A DNA stretch of 58,688 nucleotides from JAPUDQ01 sp964462335. GTDB lineage: Bacteria; Patescibacteriota; Saccharimonadia; Saccharimonadales; Saccharimonadaceae. This document shows, piece after piece, positions 25,621-34,052 of this stretch. Position 1 is the stretch's first letter; each line of letters begins with the position of its first letter. The notes beneath the pieces were generated by a model. That model had not been told where the DNA came from, did not search any database, and saw only the letters and a program-made list of their open reading frames with translations. The DNA lies in assembly GCA_964462335.1 (NCBI GenBank), contig CAYWYG010000002.1:1-58688 (forward strand). Direction: 5' to 3'. Both the position numbers and the translations under genes were made by a program.

Positions 25621-26517
25621 CTAATATCGACTATAGAGCGCAGCAGACAGTATCATAGAGATCAATGTCGGCACAAAAATAATAACAAGAACAACGATGA
25701 GAATTATTTTGCCCGCACTATGACGCCGTTTTTGTTTCAGCTCAGGGTGCTTTTGGTAAAAGAGGTGCTGCTGAATTGCGATAACAATACTAAGCGTTGC
25801 TGCCGTAATACTACTTGCGGCCAACAATCTACCGTAAAATCCGCTCAGTAGTTCACTCGCCTCAGAGCTGTATATCAGACCCAGTAGTAGCATCGCAACA
25901 AGTGCAACCATGCCATAATTTGCCCATATGACTTTCTGCATATTCGTCAGCTCACCTTCAATATCATAGAGAACTTTCCCGTATAGCGCCGTACCCAGTA
26001 AGACAAAGTATGTCGCATATAGCTTGCTGGTCACTTCACTATCCAGCACATCCCAAATGTTAAACACCGAGGTGAGAAAACCGAGTACAATCAATACTAG
26101 TGACACGTTTATCAGCATATTTGATGACCGCACCATTCGCTCACTCCGCGTATCTGTCGATACCGACACGACACCCAGTGCAATAAGCACAAATACAGCT
26201 GCAGAAAGCACTGTTGACACCGCCTTGCCTGTCGTTTCGTTCCACTCACCAATGAGTATCAGTAGCACCGCAAGTGCCGCAGCAGTCACAATACATCCAA
26301 GCAGCAATTTCATCGCAACAGAGCGAACCGACACAGCATAAGGGTTTTGGCGCGACTCTATGGTTGGCTGTTGAGGCTCGTCAACAGATGCGTGAGCCGC
26401 TGCAACTGACGCACTTTCAGTCACCGCAGCTGGGGCAGTTACCGTTTCGGCATTGGACGGAGGAGTGATAGGATCGGGATTTTTCGGTGATTCCTGGAGA
26501 ATTTGTGTGTTATCCAT
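25621..26517 (-). CDS. Multi-span membrane protein between ruvA and ruvB
   Basis: 298 residues. The first 65 residues are Pro/Ala/Thr-rich and probably disordered. About seven hydrophobic segments follow, in paired hairpins, and the last lies at the C-terminus. No family is recognised. It interrupts the usual ruvA-ruvB neighbourhood and reads in the same direction. A TATAGT box lies 9 nt before its ATG, so it can be transcribed separately. Confidence 0.75.
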   Translation of the reverse strand: MDNTQILQESPKNPDPITPPSNAETVTAPAAVTESASVAAAHASVDEPQQPTIESRQNPYAVSVRSVAMKLLLGCIVTAAALAVLLILIGEWNETTGKAVSTVLSAAVFVLIALGVVSVSTDTRSERMVRSSNMLINVSLVLIVLGFLTSVFNIWDVLDSEVTSKLYATYFVLLGTALYGKVLYDIEGELTNMQKVIWANYGMVALVAMLLLGLIYSSEASELLSGFYGRLLAASSITAATLSIVIAIQQHLFYQKHPELKQKRRHSAGKIILIVVLVIIFVPTLISMILSAALYSRY

Positions 26518-26579
26518 ATGGTTATCACTATATAGATCCTTCTATAGTCCGTCAAACGCTATGTTAGCCAGAGTCAATT

Positions 26580-27152
26580 TCATCGTTGCAACGCTTCCTT
26601 CACTCGGCGGCTTGTCGGTAATGTCACATCGATACCTTCTAGCGCTTTGGTAGCGTCGGCAAGTGTGTAGCCGAGTGCCATGAGCGCTTCGAGGGCTTCA
26701 TCGCTCGTATCTAGCTCCGTTTGAATCGGCCTGCCAGTATCGTAATGGGTTGCGAGACCAACTTTGTCATGCAAATCGACGACGACACGTTCGGCCGTCT
26801 TTTTACCGACACCACTTGCGCCCGATACGTACGCCGCATCACTATTGGCGATCGCGTTGCGTACCTGCTCAGCGGTACCAAGGCTCAGTATGGCAAGTGC
26901 CGCTTTCGGCCCGATACCCTGTACGGTAATGAGTAGTTCAAATAGCTTCTTGGCCGCAAGCGTACTAAAACCAAATAATTCCTGTGACTGCTCACGGACA
27001 TGATGATACGTGTAGAGTTTGACGATCTCATCGAGTTTCACTGCATCAAAATCACCGAGCGGCACATTAACTTCATAGCCCACACCGTGCACATCGACGA
27101 TAATAGCACCGTTAAACTTCTCAACAACTTCGCCCGCAACATGCGCAATCAT
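26580..27152 (-). CDS. ruvA: Holliday junction DNA-binding protein RuvA
   Basis: 190 residues with the three RuvA domains: the N-terminal OB fold (MIAHVAGEVVEKFNGAIIVD, YEVNVPLGDF), tandem helix-hairpin-helix motifs (LITVQGIGPKAALAIL; ASGVGKKTAERVVVDL), and the C-terminal UBA-like domain (SDEALEALMALGY) that touches RuvB. The start is at 27152 with GGGGGT before it. A REP hairpin begins 24 bp upstream. Confidence 0.97.
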   Translation of the reverse strand: MIAHVAGEVVEKFNGAIIVDVHGVGYEVNVPLGDFDAVKLDEIVKLYTYHHVREQSQELFGFSTLAAKKLFELLITVQGIGPKAALAILSLGTAEQVRNAIANSDAAYVSGASGVGKKTAERVVVDLHDKVGLATHYDTGRPIQTELDTSDEALEALMALGYTLADATKALEGIDVTLPTSRRVKEALQR

Positions 27153-27175
27153 ACCCCCATTATCCCACACCCCAC

Positions 27176-27200
27176 TTGCTCAAGGTCTGTCCTTGAGCAA
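27176..27200. repeat. REP-like hairpin, 5' side of transposase
   Basis: A perfect palindrome: TTGCTCAAGG, loop TCTGT, CCTTGAGCAA. The same core (GCTCAAGG-TCTGT-CCTTGAGC) occurs at 27847-27879 on the other side of the transposase. This arrangement fits a REP sequence mobilised by the adjacent tyrosine transposase. Confidence 0.8.
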
Positions 27201-27210
27201 TAATAGGATC

Positions 27211-27828
27211 ATGCCTACAAGAAACCTCGTAAAAGTGTATGCTCCGGATAGCTATTATCACATCTACAGCCGCGGAGTAAATAAACAGCCCATATTCAAC
27301 GATGAGCTTGATTACGCATTTTTCATATCACTCTTCAAACGATACCTTGCACGCACACCCGTCACGCGGCCAAAACATGCGCCTTATAAAACATTTTCAG
27401 GCTCACTTGATCTGCTCTCTTTTTGCCTAATGAGGAACCACATACACCTGTTTGTATACCAACATGACCAGTATGCCATCAAATCATTCATGGCAGCGCT
27501 CCTTACGAGTTACAGCCGATACTACAACCAAAAACATGACCGTGTCGGGCCACTATTTCAAAGCCGCTATCTGGCACGGATCATCTCAAACGATAGTTAT
27601 TTGAAGCATATTTCGCGCTATATTCACCTCAACCCTACCGATTGGCAGTCATACCCATATTCAAGTATCAAATATTACCAAGAGTGTGCACACGCAGAAT
27701 GGATTAATACCACGCCGATATTTGATCTTTTCGATACAGCGCAAAACTATATGAACTTTCTTGAAGAGTATGACGGCTATGAAATATCTCACGAAGTCAT
27801 CGAGCCAATATTAGCTGGGTATGAATAA
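27211..27828 (+). CDS. REP-associated tyrosine transposase (Y1/IS200-like)
   Basis: 205 residues of the Y1 transposase superfamily, which cuts single-stranded hairpin DNA through a 5'-phosphotyrosine. SYYHIYSRGVNKQPIF near the start, the metal-binding HxH motif in RNHIHLF near residue 75, the catalytic Tyr region (LLTSYSRYYNQKH) and FQSRYLARII followed by RYIHLNP are typical of the RAYT group. The start at 27211 (ATG) is preferred to the TTG at 27193 inside the hairpin. All key residues are present, so it may be active or domesticated. Confidence 0.92.
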   Translation: MPTRNLVKVYAPDSYYHIYSRGVNKQPIFNDELDYAFFISLFKRYLARTPVTRPKHAPYKTFSGSLDLLSFCLMRNHIHLFVYQHDQYAIKSFMAALLTSYSRYYNQKHDRVGPLFQSRYLARIISNDSYLKHISRYIHLNPTDWQSYPYSSIKYYQECAHAEWINTTPIFDLFDTAQNYMNFLEEYDGYEISHEVIEPILAGYE

Positions 27829-27846
27829 CCGAACCGTGCCTCATCA

Positions 27847-27879
27847 CCTTATGCTCAAGGTCTGTCCTTGAGCATAAGG
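27847..27879. repeat. REP-like hairpin, 3' side of transposase and end of ruvC
   Basis: CCTTATGCTCAAGG, loop TCTGT, CCTTGAGCATAAGG: 14-bp perfect arms. The central part equals the hairpin at 27176-27200. The ruvC stop codon (27855-27857) lies inside it. Confidence 0.8.
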
Positions 27880-28334
27880 GAGTGGGTAATGGCGGCGGCG
27901 AGGGCGTCGGCGACGTCGTCTGGTTTAGGTGCTTTCTTAAGCTGCAAGTGTAATCGCACCATTTCTTGCATTTGCTTTTTATCTGCTTTGCCATAGCCGG
28001 TCAGCGTCTGTTTGATCTGTAGTGGCGTATATTCGTGGATCGGCAACCGCGCTTTGCGTCCAGCCAGCATGGCAACGCCGCGCGCATGACTGACACTCAT
28101 CGCTGTCGTAACATTGCGGGCAAAAAATAATTTCTCGATCGACATGCAATCTGGCTTTGTCTCAGCGATAATTTCGGTCAATCCATCATAAATCTCTTCA
28201 AGCCGCTCATCCAGCGGCGTATGCGCCGGCGTCTTCACGACACCGGCCGTGACAAGTTGCGTGCGATTGCTCGTCACATCGATCACGCCAAAACCAAGTA
28301 TGCCCGTGCCTGGATCGATGCCGATAATTCTCAT
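27855..28334 (-). CDS. ruvC: Holliday junction resolvase RuvC
   Basis: 159 residues. The RNase-H-fold resolvase cuts Holliday junctions. IIGIDPGTGILGFG holds the first catalytic Asp, IEKLFFARN the Glu, and KPDDVADALAAAITH the last Asp pair. The terminal residues LKDRP come from the REP hairpin. The ATG lies 7 nt after a TATACT box (28342-28347), so a leaderless transcript is likely. Confidence 0.96.
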   Translation of the reverse strand: MRIIGIDPGTGILGFGVIDVTSNRTQLVTAGVVKTPAHTPLDERLEEIYDGLTEIIAETKPDCMSIEKLFFARNVTTAMSVSHARGVAMLAGRKARLPIHEYTPLQIKQTLTGYGKADKKQMQEMVRLHLQLKKAPKPDDVADALAAAITHSLMLKDRP

Positions 28335-28341
28335 AATAGAT

Positions 28342-28347
28342 AGTATA
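28342..28347 (-). promoter_or_regulatory. -10 box, leaderless start of ruvC
   Basis: TATACT on the minus strand, 7 nt before the ruvC ATG, squeezed between it and the stop codon of the upstream gene at 28349. Confidence 0.6.
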
Positions 28348-28348
28348 C

Positions 28349-29932
28349 CTATTTGCGCCCAAGTTTGCTGGCGAGACGCTTCCAGCCGCTACCGATCTCG
28401 CTGCGCCATTCGTACAGCGCATACCCAACCCCGCCCAGCCCGACGACCGCCGCGATCGCATAAGGATTGGTGAGCACTGTAGCCGCCGATGATCGATCAG
28501 TTTTCGCCTCCTGTGTCAGTGATGGTGCGACTGCCGACACGCCGAGAACCTTCCGACAGCGGTTAGTTGCGGGATTGCGTTCGTAGCCTTCATCACACGG
28601 GATAAGCTCTGCGACCGCACTGGCGATACTGCGACAACGGTTAGTTGCGGGATTGCGCTCCTGTCCTTCGCCGCACGGCACGAGGGCTGCAACCGCGGCA
28701 ACGGCTGATGACTTACAGCGGTTTGTCTCAGGATTGCGATACTGCCCCTCCGGACAGGTCGCCAGCAAATTGACCGCCTCTTCGATGGCGCGGCAGCGAT
28801 TGGTTTCAGGGCTGCGATATTGACCGACAGGGCATGCTTTGACTTCTTGGACAACCACTGGCACCGTGATGACATTGTCGGCCACCGGCTGTGGTGTCGA
28901 CGTCCATTGCCACTCGCCCGCCGCATTTGCCGCATACGACCAGCCTTGTTGATCGCTTCCTGCACCCATGTATTTCGTCATCGTCGATGGATACTTTGCA
29001 AGTCCATACATATCTTCTAGCCATACATAGCCACCAGAATTTGTCAGGCTGATACGCCCGCCGTCGTCCGTCCGATGTACCGTAATATAACCCGCATCAT
29101 TGGGCTGTATACCTGCAAGCGAAAACGTATTTGATGATGTGCGCGACGACGAATTACTATCACTACGCAGCACATATTGAGATGTGTCGGTCGTCACATC
29201 ATCGACTTTGAGTTTAACATAATCACCACAGAGCACACTCGTGTCGAACGGATCACACTCACTCGCATATGAATAGATCTCAACGATATGTAAACGCGGC
29301 GCATCAGGAATTTCATACAGACCGTTGTCAAACAAATTCACGCTATTTGCATAATGCGGTTCGATAATTGATGATGCCGTGATCGCAGTAAACGAACTTG
29401 TCGACGAGCTATAGCCAGTTGTCGTTTGATTGCGTTGCCATATCTCGTAATAATTATTTTTCGTCGTCGAAACTTTGGTGTATTTCATATCGTAGACAAC
29501 ACTGCGCAGCCCTGATCCTGTTGGCGGTACAAGAGTAATCGTTGCTTTATCTGGAGTGACCGTAACAAGCGGCGACTGTGCGTAGTGATAGGTCGCGCCA
29601 TCGACAACACTAGGCAAACTTGCAATCACATGCGTATTTGGCTCAAACCAGCCACTACGTGAACTCGTGAAATCTAGTTTGTTTTCAGGCTTCGTATCAC
29701 CAACAAACATACTCCACTGCGCAAGATCGATCGGCGCATCAGAATTGTTATACAGTTGCACAAATTTTACACTTAGCCCATCGTCGCTGCGCTGATAGGC
29801 AGAGACGTAGAGCTGAGGTTCATCCGTCAAATAACCATCACTTGTACTGATTGCCCAGGCACTGCTACCCAGTAGGCCTGTCATCGCAAGCGTTAACCCC
29901 ACCCACAGTACTGCCCTGACTGTGCGGTTCAT
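28349..29932 (-). CDS. Surface protein with lamin-tail domain and Cys-pair repeats
   Basis: 527 residues. An N-terminal signal peptide (AVLWVGLTLAMTGLLGSSAWA) precedes a lamin-tail-like (LTD) beta domain (SDDGLSVKFVQLYNNSDAPIDLAQWSM). Near residues 370-490 there are four tandem repeats of about 28 residues, each with C-x-x-G-x-x-R-x-P-x-T-N-R-C. A C-terminal span (NPYAIAAVVGLGGVGYAL) and a basic tail (KRLASKLGRK) follow, so it is likely membrane-anchored and faces outside. It sits between yebC and ruvC, on the same strand. Confidence 0.82.
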   Translation of the reverse strand: MNRTVRAVLWVGLTLAMTGLLGSSAWAISTSDGYLTDEPQLYVSAYQRSDDGLSVKFVQLYNNSDAPIDLAQWSMFVGDTKPENKLDFTSSRSGWFEPNTHVIASLPSVVDGATYHYAQSPLVTVTPDKATITLVPPTGSGLRSVVYDMKYTKVSTTKNNYYEIWQRNQTTTGYSSSTSSFTAITASSIIEPHYANSVNLFDNGLYEIPDAPRLHIVEIYSYASECDPFDTSVLCGDYVKLKVDDVTTDTSQYVLRSDSNSSSRTSSNTFSLAGIQPNDAGYITVHRTDDGGRISLTNSGGYVWLEDMYGLAKYPSTMTKYMGAGSDQQGWSYAANAAGEWQWTSTPQPVADNVITVPVVVQEVKACPVGQYRSPETNRCRAIEEAVNLLATCPEGQYRNPETNRCKSSAVAAVAALVPCGEGQERNPATNRCRSIASAVAELIPCDEGYERNPATNRCRKVLGVSAVAPSLTQEAKTDRSSAATVLTNPYAIAAVVGLGGVGYALYEWRSEIGSGWKRLASKLGRK

Positions 29933-29979
29933 CTATCATGAGAATACGCTCATTGTCAGCTGAGCGCAACTGATTCTGT

Positions 29980-30696
29980 CTATTTTACATCAGCATTGTT
30001 GTAGACATTGACGACATCATCGAGATCATCAAGCATGTCAAGCAAACGAAATAACTTTTCTTCGGTCTCTGCTGTATCGATCGGCACCATCGAATTTGGC
30101 ACATAGCTGAGCTCGGCGTCTTTGACAGTCAAGCCCCCCGCCATCAATTGCTGTCGCACGGCATGCAGGTCTTTCATGTCAGTATAGACAAGCATGTCAT
30201 CGCCATCGACGACAGCATCTTCCGCACCCGCATCGAGCACGCTCATGAGCAACTCGTCGGCGTCACCCGTCACACCCAGCGTGATCACGCCGCGACGAGT
30301 AAATTGAAATAGCACGCTACCTGGCTCTGCAACTGCACCGCCGGCTTTGCTAAACGTGTGTTTGATTTCAGGAAATGTTCGATTGCGATTATCCGTCGCA
30401 ACTTCGACGATAATCGCCGTGCCGCCCGGACCATAGCCTTCGTAGACAATTTCTTCCAGCTGCGCCGCATTTTTATCAGAGACCCGGTCAATCGCGCGCT
30501 GGATATTGTTCATCGGCATGTTGGCTGCTTTTGCTTTTTCGATCGCCAGTGCAAGTGATGAATTCAGCGATGGATCAGTACCGCCGCGTGCCGCGATGGC
30601 AATTTGATTACCGAGTTTGGTAAATACTGCGCCGCGTTTTGCATCTTTGGCGCCTTTTTCGCGTTTGATCGTCGACCATTTGCTGTGCCCTGACAT
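29980..30696 (-). CDS. yebC: YebC/PmpR family protein (TACO1-like)
   Basis: 238 residues of normal length, starting MSGHSKWSTIKREKGAKDAKRG, the signature of the family. GPGGTAIIVEVATDNRNRT and the KAGGAVAEPGSVLFQF segment are conserved. Members were annotated as transcription regulators; some act in translation of polyproline stretches. yebC next to ruvC is a common arrangement. A TAAAAT box lies 9 nt upstream of the ATG. Confidence 0.97.
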   Translation of the reverse strand: MSGHSKWSTIKREKGAKDAKRGAVFTKLGNQIAIAARGGTDPSLNSSLALAIEKAKAANMPMNNIQRAIDRVSDKNAAQLEEIVYEGYGPGGTAIIVEVATDNRNRTFPEIKHTFSKAGGAVAEPGSVLFQFTRRGVITLGVTGDADELLMSVLDAGAEDAVVDGDDMLVYTDMKDLHAVRQQLMAGGLTVKDAELSYVPNSMVPIDTAETEEKLFRLLDMLDDLDDVVNVYNNADVK

Positions 30697-30745
30697 ATAC
30701 TATCCATTTTACCCTCAACCACTGAGAGCGCGCAAGCTGAAGCAC

Positions 30746-32191
30746 TTACTCGACAAGGCTCTGTTCGCGAAAATTGTAGCGAAGTCGTCGCCACATAGCG
30801 ATAAAGATACCCGCGATAGCAAGGTAAACGGCAACCATACCTACAGGCGACACACTAACTGCAAGCTGCGCCCATTCTGGCTGCGCCAGCCAACGCACCA
30901 CCGCCACAAAATAGCTGAGCAAAACTTCAGCCGGTAACGATACGACGAAGCCAAGCAGCGGCACGATCATCGACACCAGGCCTGCAATAAATGTAAGGAG
31001 CATCGCGAGCGGGATAAGCGGCGCGCTAAGCACATTCGCAACCAGAGCCAGTACCGGCAAGTTGCCAAATACCATTAGTACGAGAGGTAGTGTCATGATC
31101 TGCGCAGCCGTCGTCTCAAACACAATTTGCAGCAGTGCTGGTACCTCACGCTTTTTCATGACAAGCCGCACGAGTAGCGGCGAGACTATCAGCACACCGC
31201 CAAACGCGAGAAATGACAGCCACCAACCGACATCCGCCCAAAGATAGAGCGGATTGATCATCGCCGTCAGGGCCGCAACGTACACGATAAGTAGTAGTGG
31301 ATGAAATCGCCGACCATAATACCACGCCAGTATGCTAAGACCTGACACAATGCCTGCGCGCACCATACTCGGACTCGCGCCAGAAATCGCGATGAAACCC
31401 GCGATCATCGCGCTCGACGAAAACGCGACCAAGTATTTCGAACGTTTTTCAAACAGCCGCTTTGCAAAACGAACCAGTATCGTAAGATTGTAACCACTCG
31501 CCACTACCAAATGTGTCAGCCCGACAATGCGTAGCTGTTCATCAAGTTGTGGCGGCAGTGATGTCTTTTGCCCCACGACAAATCCAATGCCGAGACTGGC
31601 CGATGGTTCGACAATTGTTCGTTTGATCGCCGATGAGAAATCATCGCGGAGATTAAGCATTGGGTCATCGCCTCGCTGGTGCTGCAAGACTATCCCCGAA
31701 AGACTGATCTGATACACACCGAAACCTTGCTTGGCCGTACCCGCTATCAGCAGCTGATCACCACGGCGAAATGTCTGCTCGCTCCGAATCACTACCCAGG
31801 CCGAGCCTGCATAATGAGCATCTTTCATATGCATATCGCCCAAGACGATACGCACCAACCCGTTCGCCGTAACCTGCGGATCTTCCGCGATAGTACCGGC
31901 CAGGACGATCGATTGTGACACGAGATTTTGCATTGGCTGTAGCTGATACTGCATGTCAGTCCCGCGCATCGTGCCGAGGATCATCGCGCACCACGCCGCC
32001 AGCACGACCATATACCATCTCGCACGTACAAAACTGCCTGCAATGACGATGAATAGCATGACCGCAAGCCACCACTGCCACTGAACCATCACAACGCGGC
32101 TTACACCCAATCCGACGATCAAACCCAGACATATCCAACCAAGCGTATACGACGAATGAAACTTTTGATACCGCCACGTGGTGAACATCAT
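30746..32191 (-). CDS. comEC: ComEC/Rec2 competence membrane channel
   Basis: About 481 residues. The N-terminal part holds two hydrophobic spans and an OB-like domain (QSIVLAGTIAEDPQ, RRGDQLLIAGTA). The competence domain follows with LRIVGLTHLVVASGYNLTI near residue 225, a motif diagnostic of ComEC, and seven to nine spans. The C-terminal metallo-beta-lactamase domain of longer ComEC proteins is absent. It should carry single-stranded DNA across the membrane during uptake. The start is 32191 or 32188; TATACT lies 9 nt before the first. Confidence 0.9.
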   Translation of the reverse strand: MMFTTWRYQKFHSSYTLGWICLGLIVGLGVSRVVMVQWQWWLAVMLFIVIAGSFVRARWYMVVLAAWCAMILGTMRGTDMQYQLQPMQNLVSQSIVLAGTIAEDPQVTANGLVRIVLGDMHMKDAHYAGSAWVVIRSEQTFRRGDQLLIAGTAKQGFGVYQISLSGIVLQHQRGDDPMLNLRDDFSSAIKRTIVEPSASLGIGFVVGQKTSLPPQLDEQLRIVGLTHLVVASGYNLTILVRFAKRLFEKRSKYLVAFSSSAMIAGFIAISGASPSMVRAGIVSGLSILAWYYGRRFHPLLLIVYVAALTAMINPLYLWADVGWWLSFLAFGGVLIVSPLLVRLVMKKREVPALLQIVFETTAAQIMTLPLVLMVFGNLPVLALVANVLSAPLIPLAMLLTFIAGLVSMIVPLLGFVVSLPAEVLLSYFVAVVRWLAQPEWAQLAVSVSPVGMVAVYLAIAGIFIAMWRRLRYNFREQSLVE

Positions 32192-32385
32192 CTGCTGTAC
32201 AGTATACTCCGTTGACAATAACAGATACAAAATGATATATTAGTGCGGCTAGTTGCAATGACTGCAGCCAGTGCAAACAAAAAATACTTGCGTGCAAGAT
32301 TTTTTGTTTGAGAGGAGCAGCCGACCGTACAACGAAGTAACAATATGTCTATTTTGTTACGAGTTAAAAGGTCGATGTGCGACGA

Positions 32386-32462
32386 GGGTCCGTAGCTCAG
32401 CCGGTTAGAGCACCTGCCTTTTAAGCAGGGTGTCATGGGTTCAAGCCCCATCGGACCCTCCA
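32386..32462 (+). tRNA. tRNA-Lys (anticodon TTT)
   Basis: Acceptor stem GGGTCCG/CGGACCC, discriminator T, encoded CCA (32460-32462). The anticodon arm is CCTGC-CTTTTAA-GCAGG, so the anticodon is TTT. The T arm is ATGGG-TTCAAGC-CCCAT. Length is 77 nt. The T (U) discriminator base is unusual for lysine tRNA. Confidence 0.95.
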
Positions 32463-32501
32463 AGAAAAAACACCTATCTGAAAAGATGGGTGTTTTTTCT
32501 T
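32462..32501 (+). terminator. Intrinsic terminator after tRNA-Lys
   Basis: A long hairpin, AAGAAAAAACACCTATCT and AGATGGGTGTTTTTTCTT around GAAA, immediately after the tRNA. Confidence 0.9.
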
Positions 32502-32529
32502 GAACAGCATTCCTGATATGGGCTTGAAC

Positions 32530-32550
32530 GGGATTGCCAGTGGCAATCCC
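32530..32550. repeat. Perfect short palindrome
   Basis: GGGATTGCCA and TGGCAATCCC flank a single G. It is isolated in the spacer between tRNA-Lys and a membrane protein gene. Its role is unknown. Confidence 0.6.
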
Positions 32551-32636
32551 CGGCACTCTTACTCAATAGGTGCTTGTCAGCACGTTTTGAGTTGGCGCGT
32601 AGCGACAAGGCAAGTCCCGTCAGATCCCTATCTCGC

Positions 32637-33128
32637 TCAATGCTTCTCTGATTTTGCGTGTTTTCGCGGAGAGACATTGTGGATCGTAAATGTATCGATG
32701 ATCGCCGCAAGTAGCCCTATCATGACCAGTGTATTCCGCTGTGCGATTATAGTAGCGATGAGATCACGTGTCTTGCTATCAGTTGCGGGCCATGTTGCCG
32801 TCAACGGACCTATCAGCAGCAGCGTACCCAATACGGCAAATGCAAGTGATGATACAAGTGCCGCGCGTTTACTCCGATAGGTTGGGCCGCTGATCAACAT
32901 GATCACCGCAGGGGCAATCGTCACAAAGATGATTGCTGCGATACGCGCGCCTAGCGGCTGAAATTGCACATCATTGGCAAGCAGAAAATCACCGACGTAG
33001 CCGCTCGCATTTTGCGCCAAGACCACACCCGCCGCGAGCGCCATCGCCAGCACGCCATAACGCCGCTTCGTCATAAACGCGAGCACAAACAACGAGCAAA
33101 ACACGACAGCAATAGCCACAAGCGTCAT
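32637..33128 (-). CDS. Small membrane protein downstream of rimK-like gene
   Basis: 163 residues with about five hydrophobic segments and a short basic C-terminal tail. No family is recognised. It begins 12 bp after the stop of the RimK-like gene on the same strand, so read-through from the ligase/protease operon is likely. It also has its own TGA-TATTAT extended -10 box 6 nt before the ATG. Confidence 0.75.
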   Translation of the reverse strand: MTLVAIAVVFCSLFVLAFMTKRRYGVLAMALAAGVVLAQNASGYVGDFLLANDVQFQPLGARIAAIIFVTIAPAVIMLISGPTYRSKRAALVSSLAFAVLGTLLLIGPLTATWPATDSKTRDLIATIIAQRNTLVMIGLLAAIIDTFTIHNVSPRKHAKSEKH

Positions 33129-33134
33129 GCTTCT

Positions 33135-33140
33135 ATAATA
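33135..33140 (-). promoter_or_regulatory. -10 box, leaderless start of small membrane protein
   Basis: TATTAT on the minus strand with TGA before it (extended -10), 6 nt before the ATG at 33128. Confidence 0.5.
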
Positions 33141-34052
33141 TCACGCGCCGATTTTGTCTTTTCTATGGCTGCGCCCAGCGTTCATCTCGATATATTCAAT
33201 AATTGGCGTCGCTACGTCGCGATTTGTCACTTTTTCAATGCCAAAACCCGGGCTAGCATTGACTTCCAAAATGAGTGGCCCATGATCAGACCTCATCAGA
33301 TCAACACCGCAAAGATTGAGACCCATTGATTTTGCTGCCTTGAGTGCAGTCTTCTTTTCTTCATCCGTAAGAACAATTTTTTCACCTTCTCCACCCTGAT
33401 GCAGATTGGAACGGAAGTCATCATCTAGGCTTTGTCGTTTCATGCTCGCGATCACTTTCCCACCTACAACAAATACGCGTATATCCATGCCGGCAGATTC
33501 CTTGACGAATTCTTGCAGCAAAATGTTGGTGCCGTCAGTGTCCATCACATGAAATGCCTGCAAGACAGATTTGGCAGCTTTTTTTGTTTCAGCAAGCACA
33601 ACGCCATTGCCATGCGTGCCGCGTGCCAATTTGATAATAATCGGCGCTCCACCGAGATGCTCGATGAGATTATCTACATCGACGTTGTCGCGTGACACGA
33701 CAGTTTTAGGTATACCGACACCTGCTCTTGCAAGTAGTTGCATACTCCGAAGTTTGTCACGAGAACGAACAATTGATATTGAGCTTGTGATAGTATACAC
33801 ACCTTGCATCTCAAACTGCCGTACAATCATCGAACCATATTTGGTCATGCTGTTTGCTATACGAGGAATTATGGCGTCATACCCAATCAATGGTTCACCT
33901 TTGTACCACACCATAGGTTGTGATTTCTCGATAGTAGCATAGCAATCACGATATTTGACGACATCCACTTCATGACCGCGGCTCTTAGCAACTTCTTTGA
34001 GGCGCTTCGTAGAATAGTTACCTGGTCCATTCGATAAGATCGCGATTCTCAT
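33141..34052 (-). CDS. rimK: RimK-type ATP-grasp amino-acid ligase
   Basis: 303 residues of the ATP-grasp fold. The family uses ATP to form an acyl-phosphate and joins glutamate or another amino acid to a carboxyl end; E. coli RimK adds Glu to the C-terminus of ribosomal protein S6. Seen here: SRDKLRSMQLLARAGVGIPKT (pre-grasp), IIKLARGTHGNGV (lysine and glycine loop), LLQEFV, GMDIRVFVVGGKVIASMKR, and LCGVDLMRS with EVNASPGFGIEKVT (metal ligands). The substrate cannot be told from sequence. It starts with a 4-bp overlap (ATGA) with the protease gene at 34049-34567. Confidence 0.92.
   Translation of the reverse strand: MRIAILSNGPGNYSTKRLKEVAKSRGHEVDVVKYRDCYATIEKSQPMVWYKGEPLIGYDAIIPRIANSMTKYGSMIVRQFEMQGVYTITSSISIVRSRDKLRSMQLLARAGVGIPKTVVSRDNVDVDNLIEHLGGAPIIIKLARGTHGNGVVLAETKKAAKSVLQAFHVMDTDGTNILLQEFVKESAGMDIRVFVVGGKVIASMKRQSLDDDFRSNLHQGGEGEKIVLTDEEKKTALKAAKSMGLNLCGVDLMRSDHGPLILEVNASPGFGIEKVTNRDVATPIIEYIEMNAGRSHRKDKIGA

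Larger units (their letters stand above)
27176..27879 (+). mobile_element. RAYT/REP element between ruvA and ruvC
   Basis: A transposase gene bounded by two copies of the same hairpin (27176-27200 and 27847-27879), inserted between ruvC and ruvA on the opposite strand. The right hairpin extends into the end of ruvC and encodes its last residues (LKDRP then stop). It looks like an intact REP-associated tyrosine transposase unit. Confidence 0.75.
32231..32636. other. Intergenic region with tRNA-Lys
   Basis: 406 bp without a protein gene. It holds tRNA-Lys (32386-32462), its terminator (32462-32501) and a perfect short palindrome (32530-32550). I see nothing else that can be supported. Confidence 0.6.
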
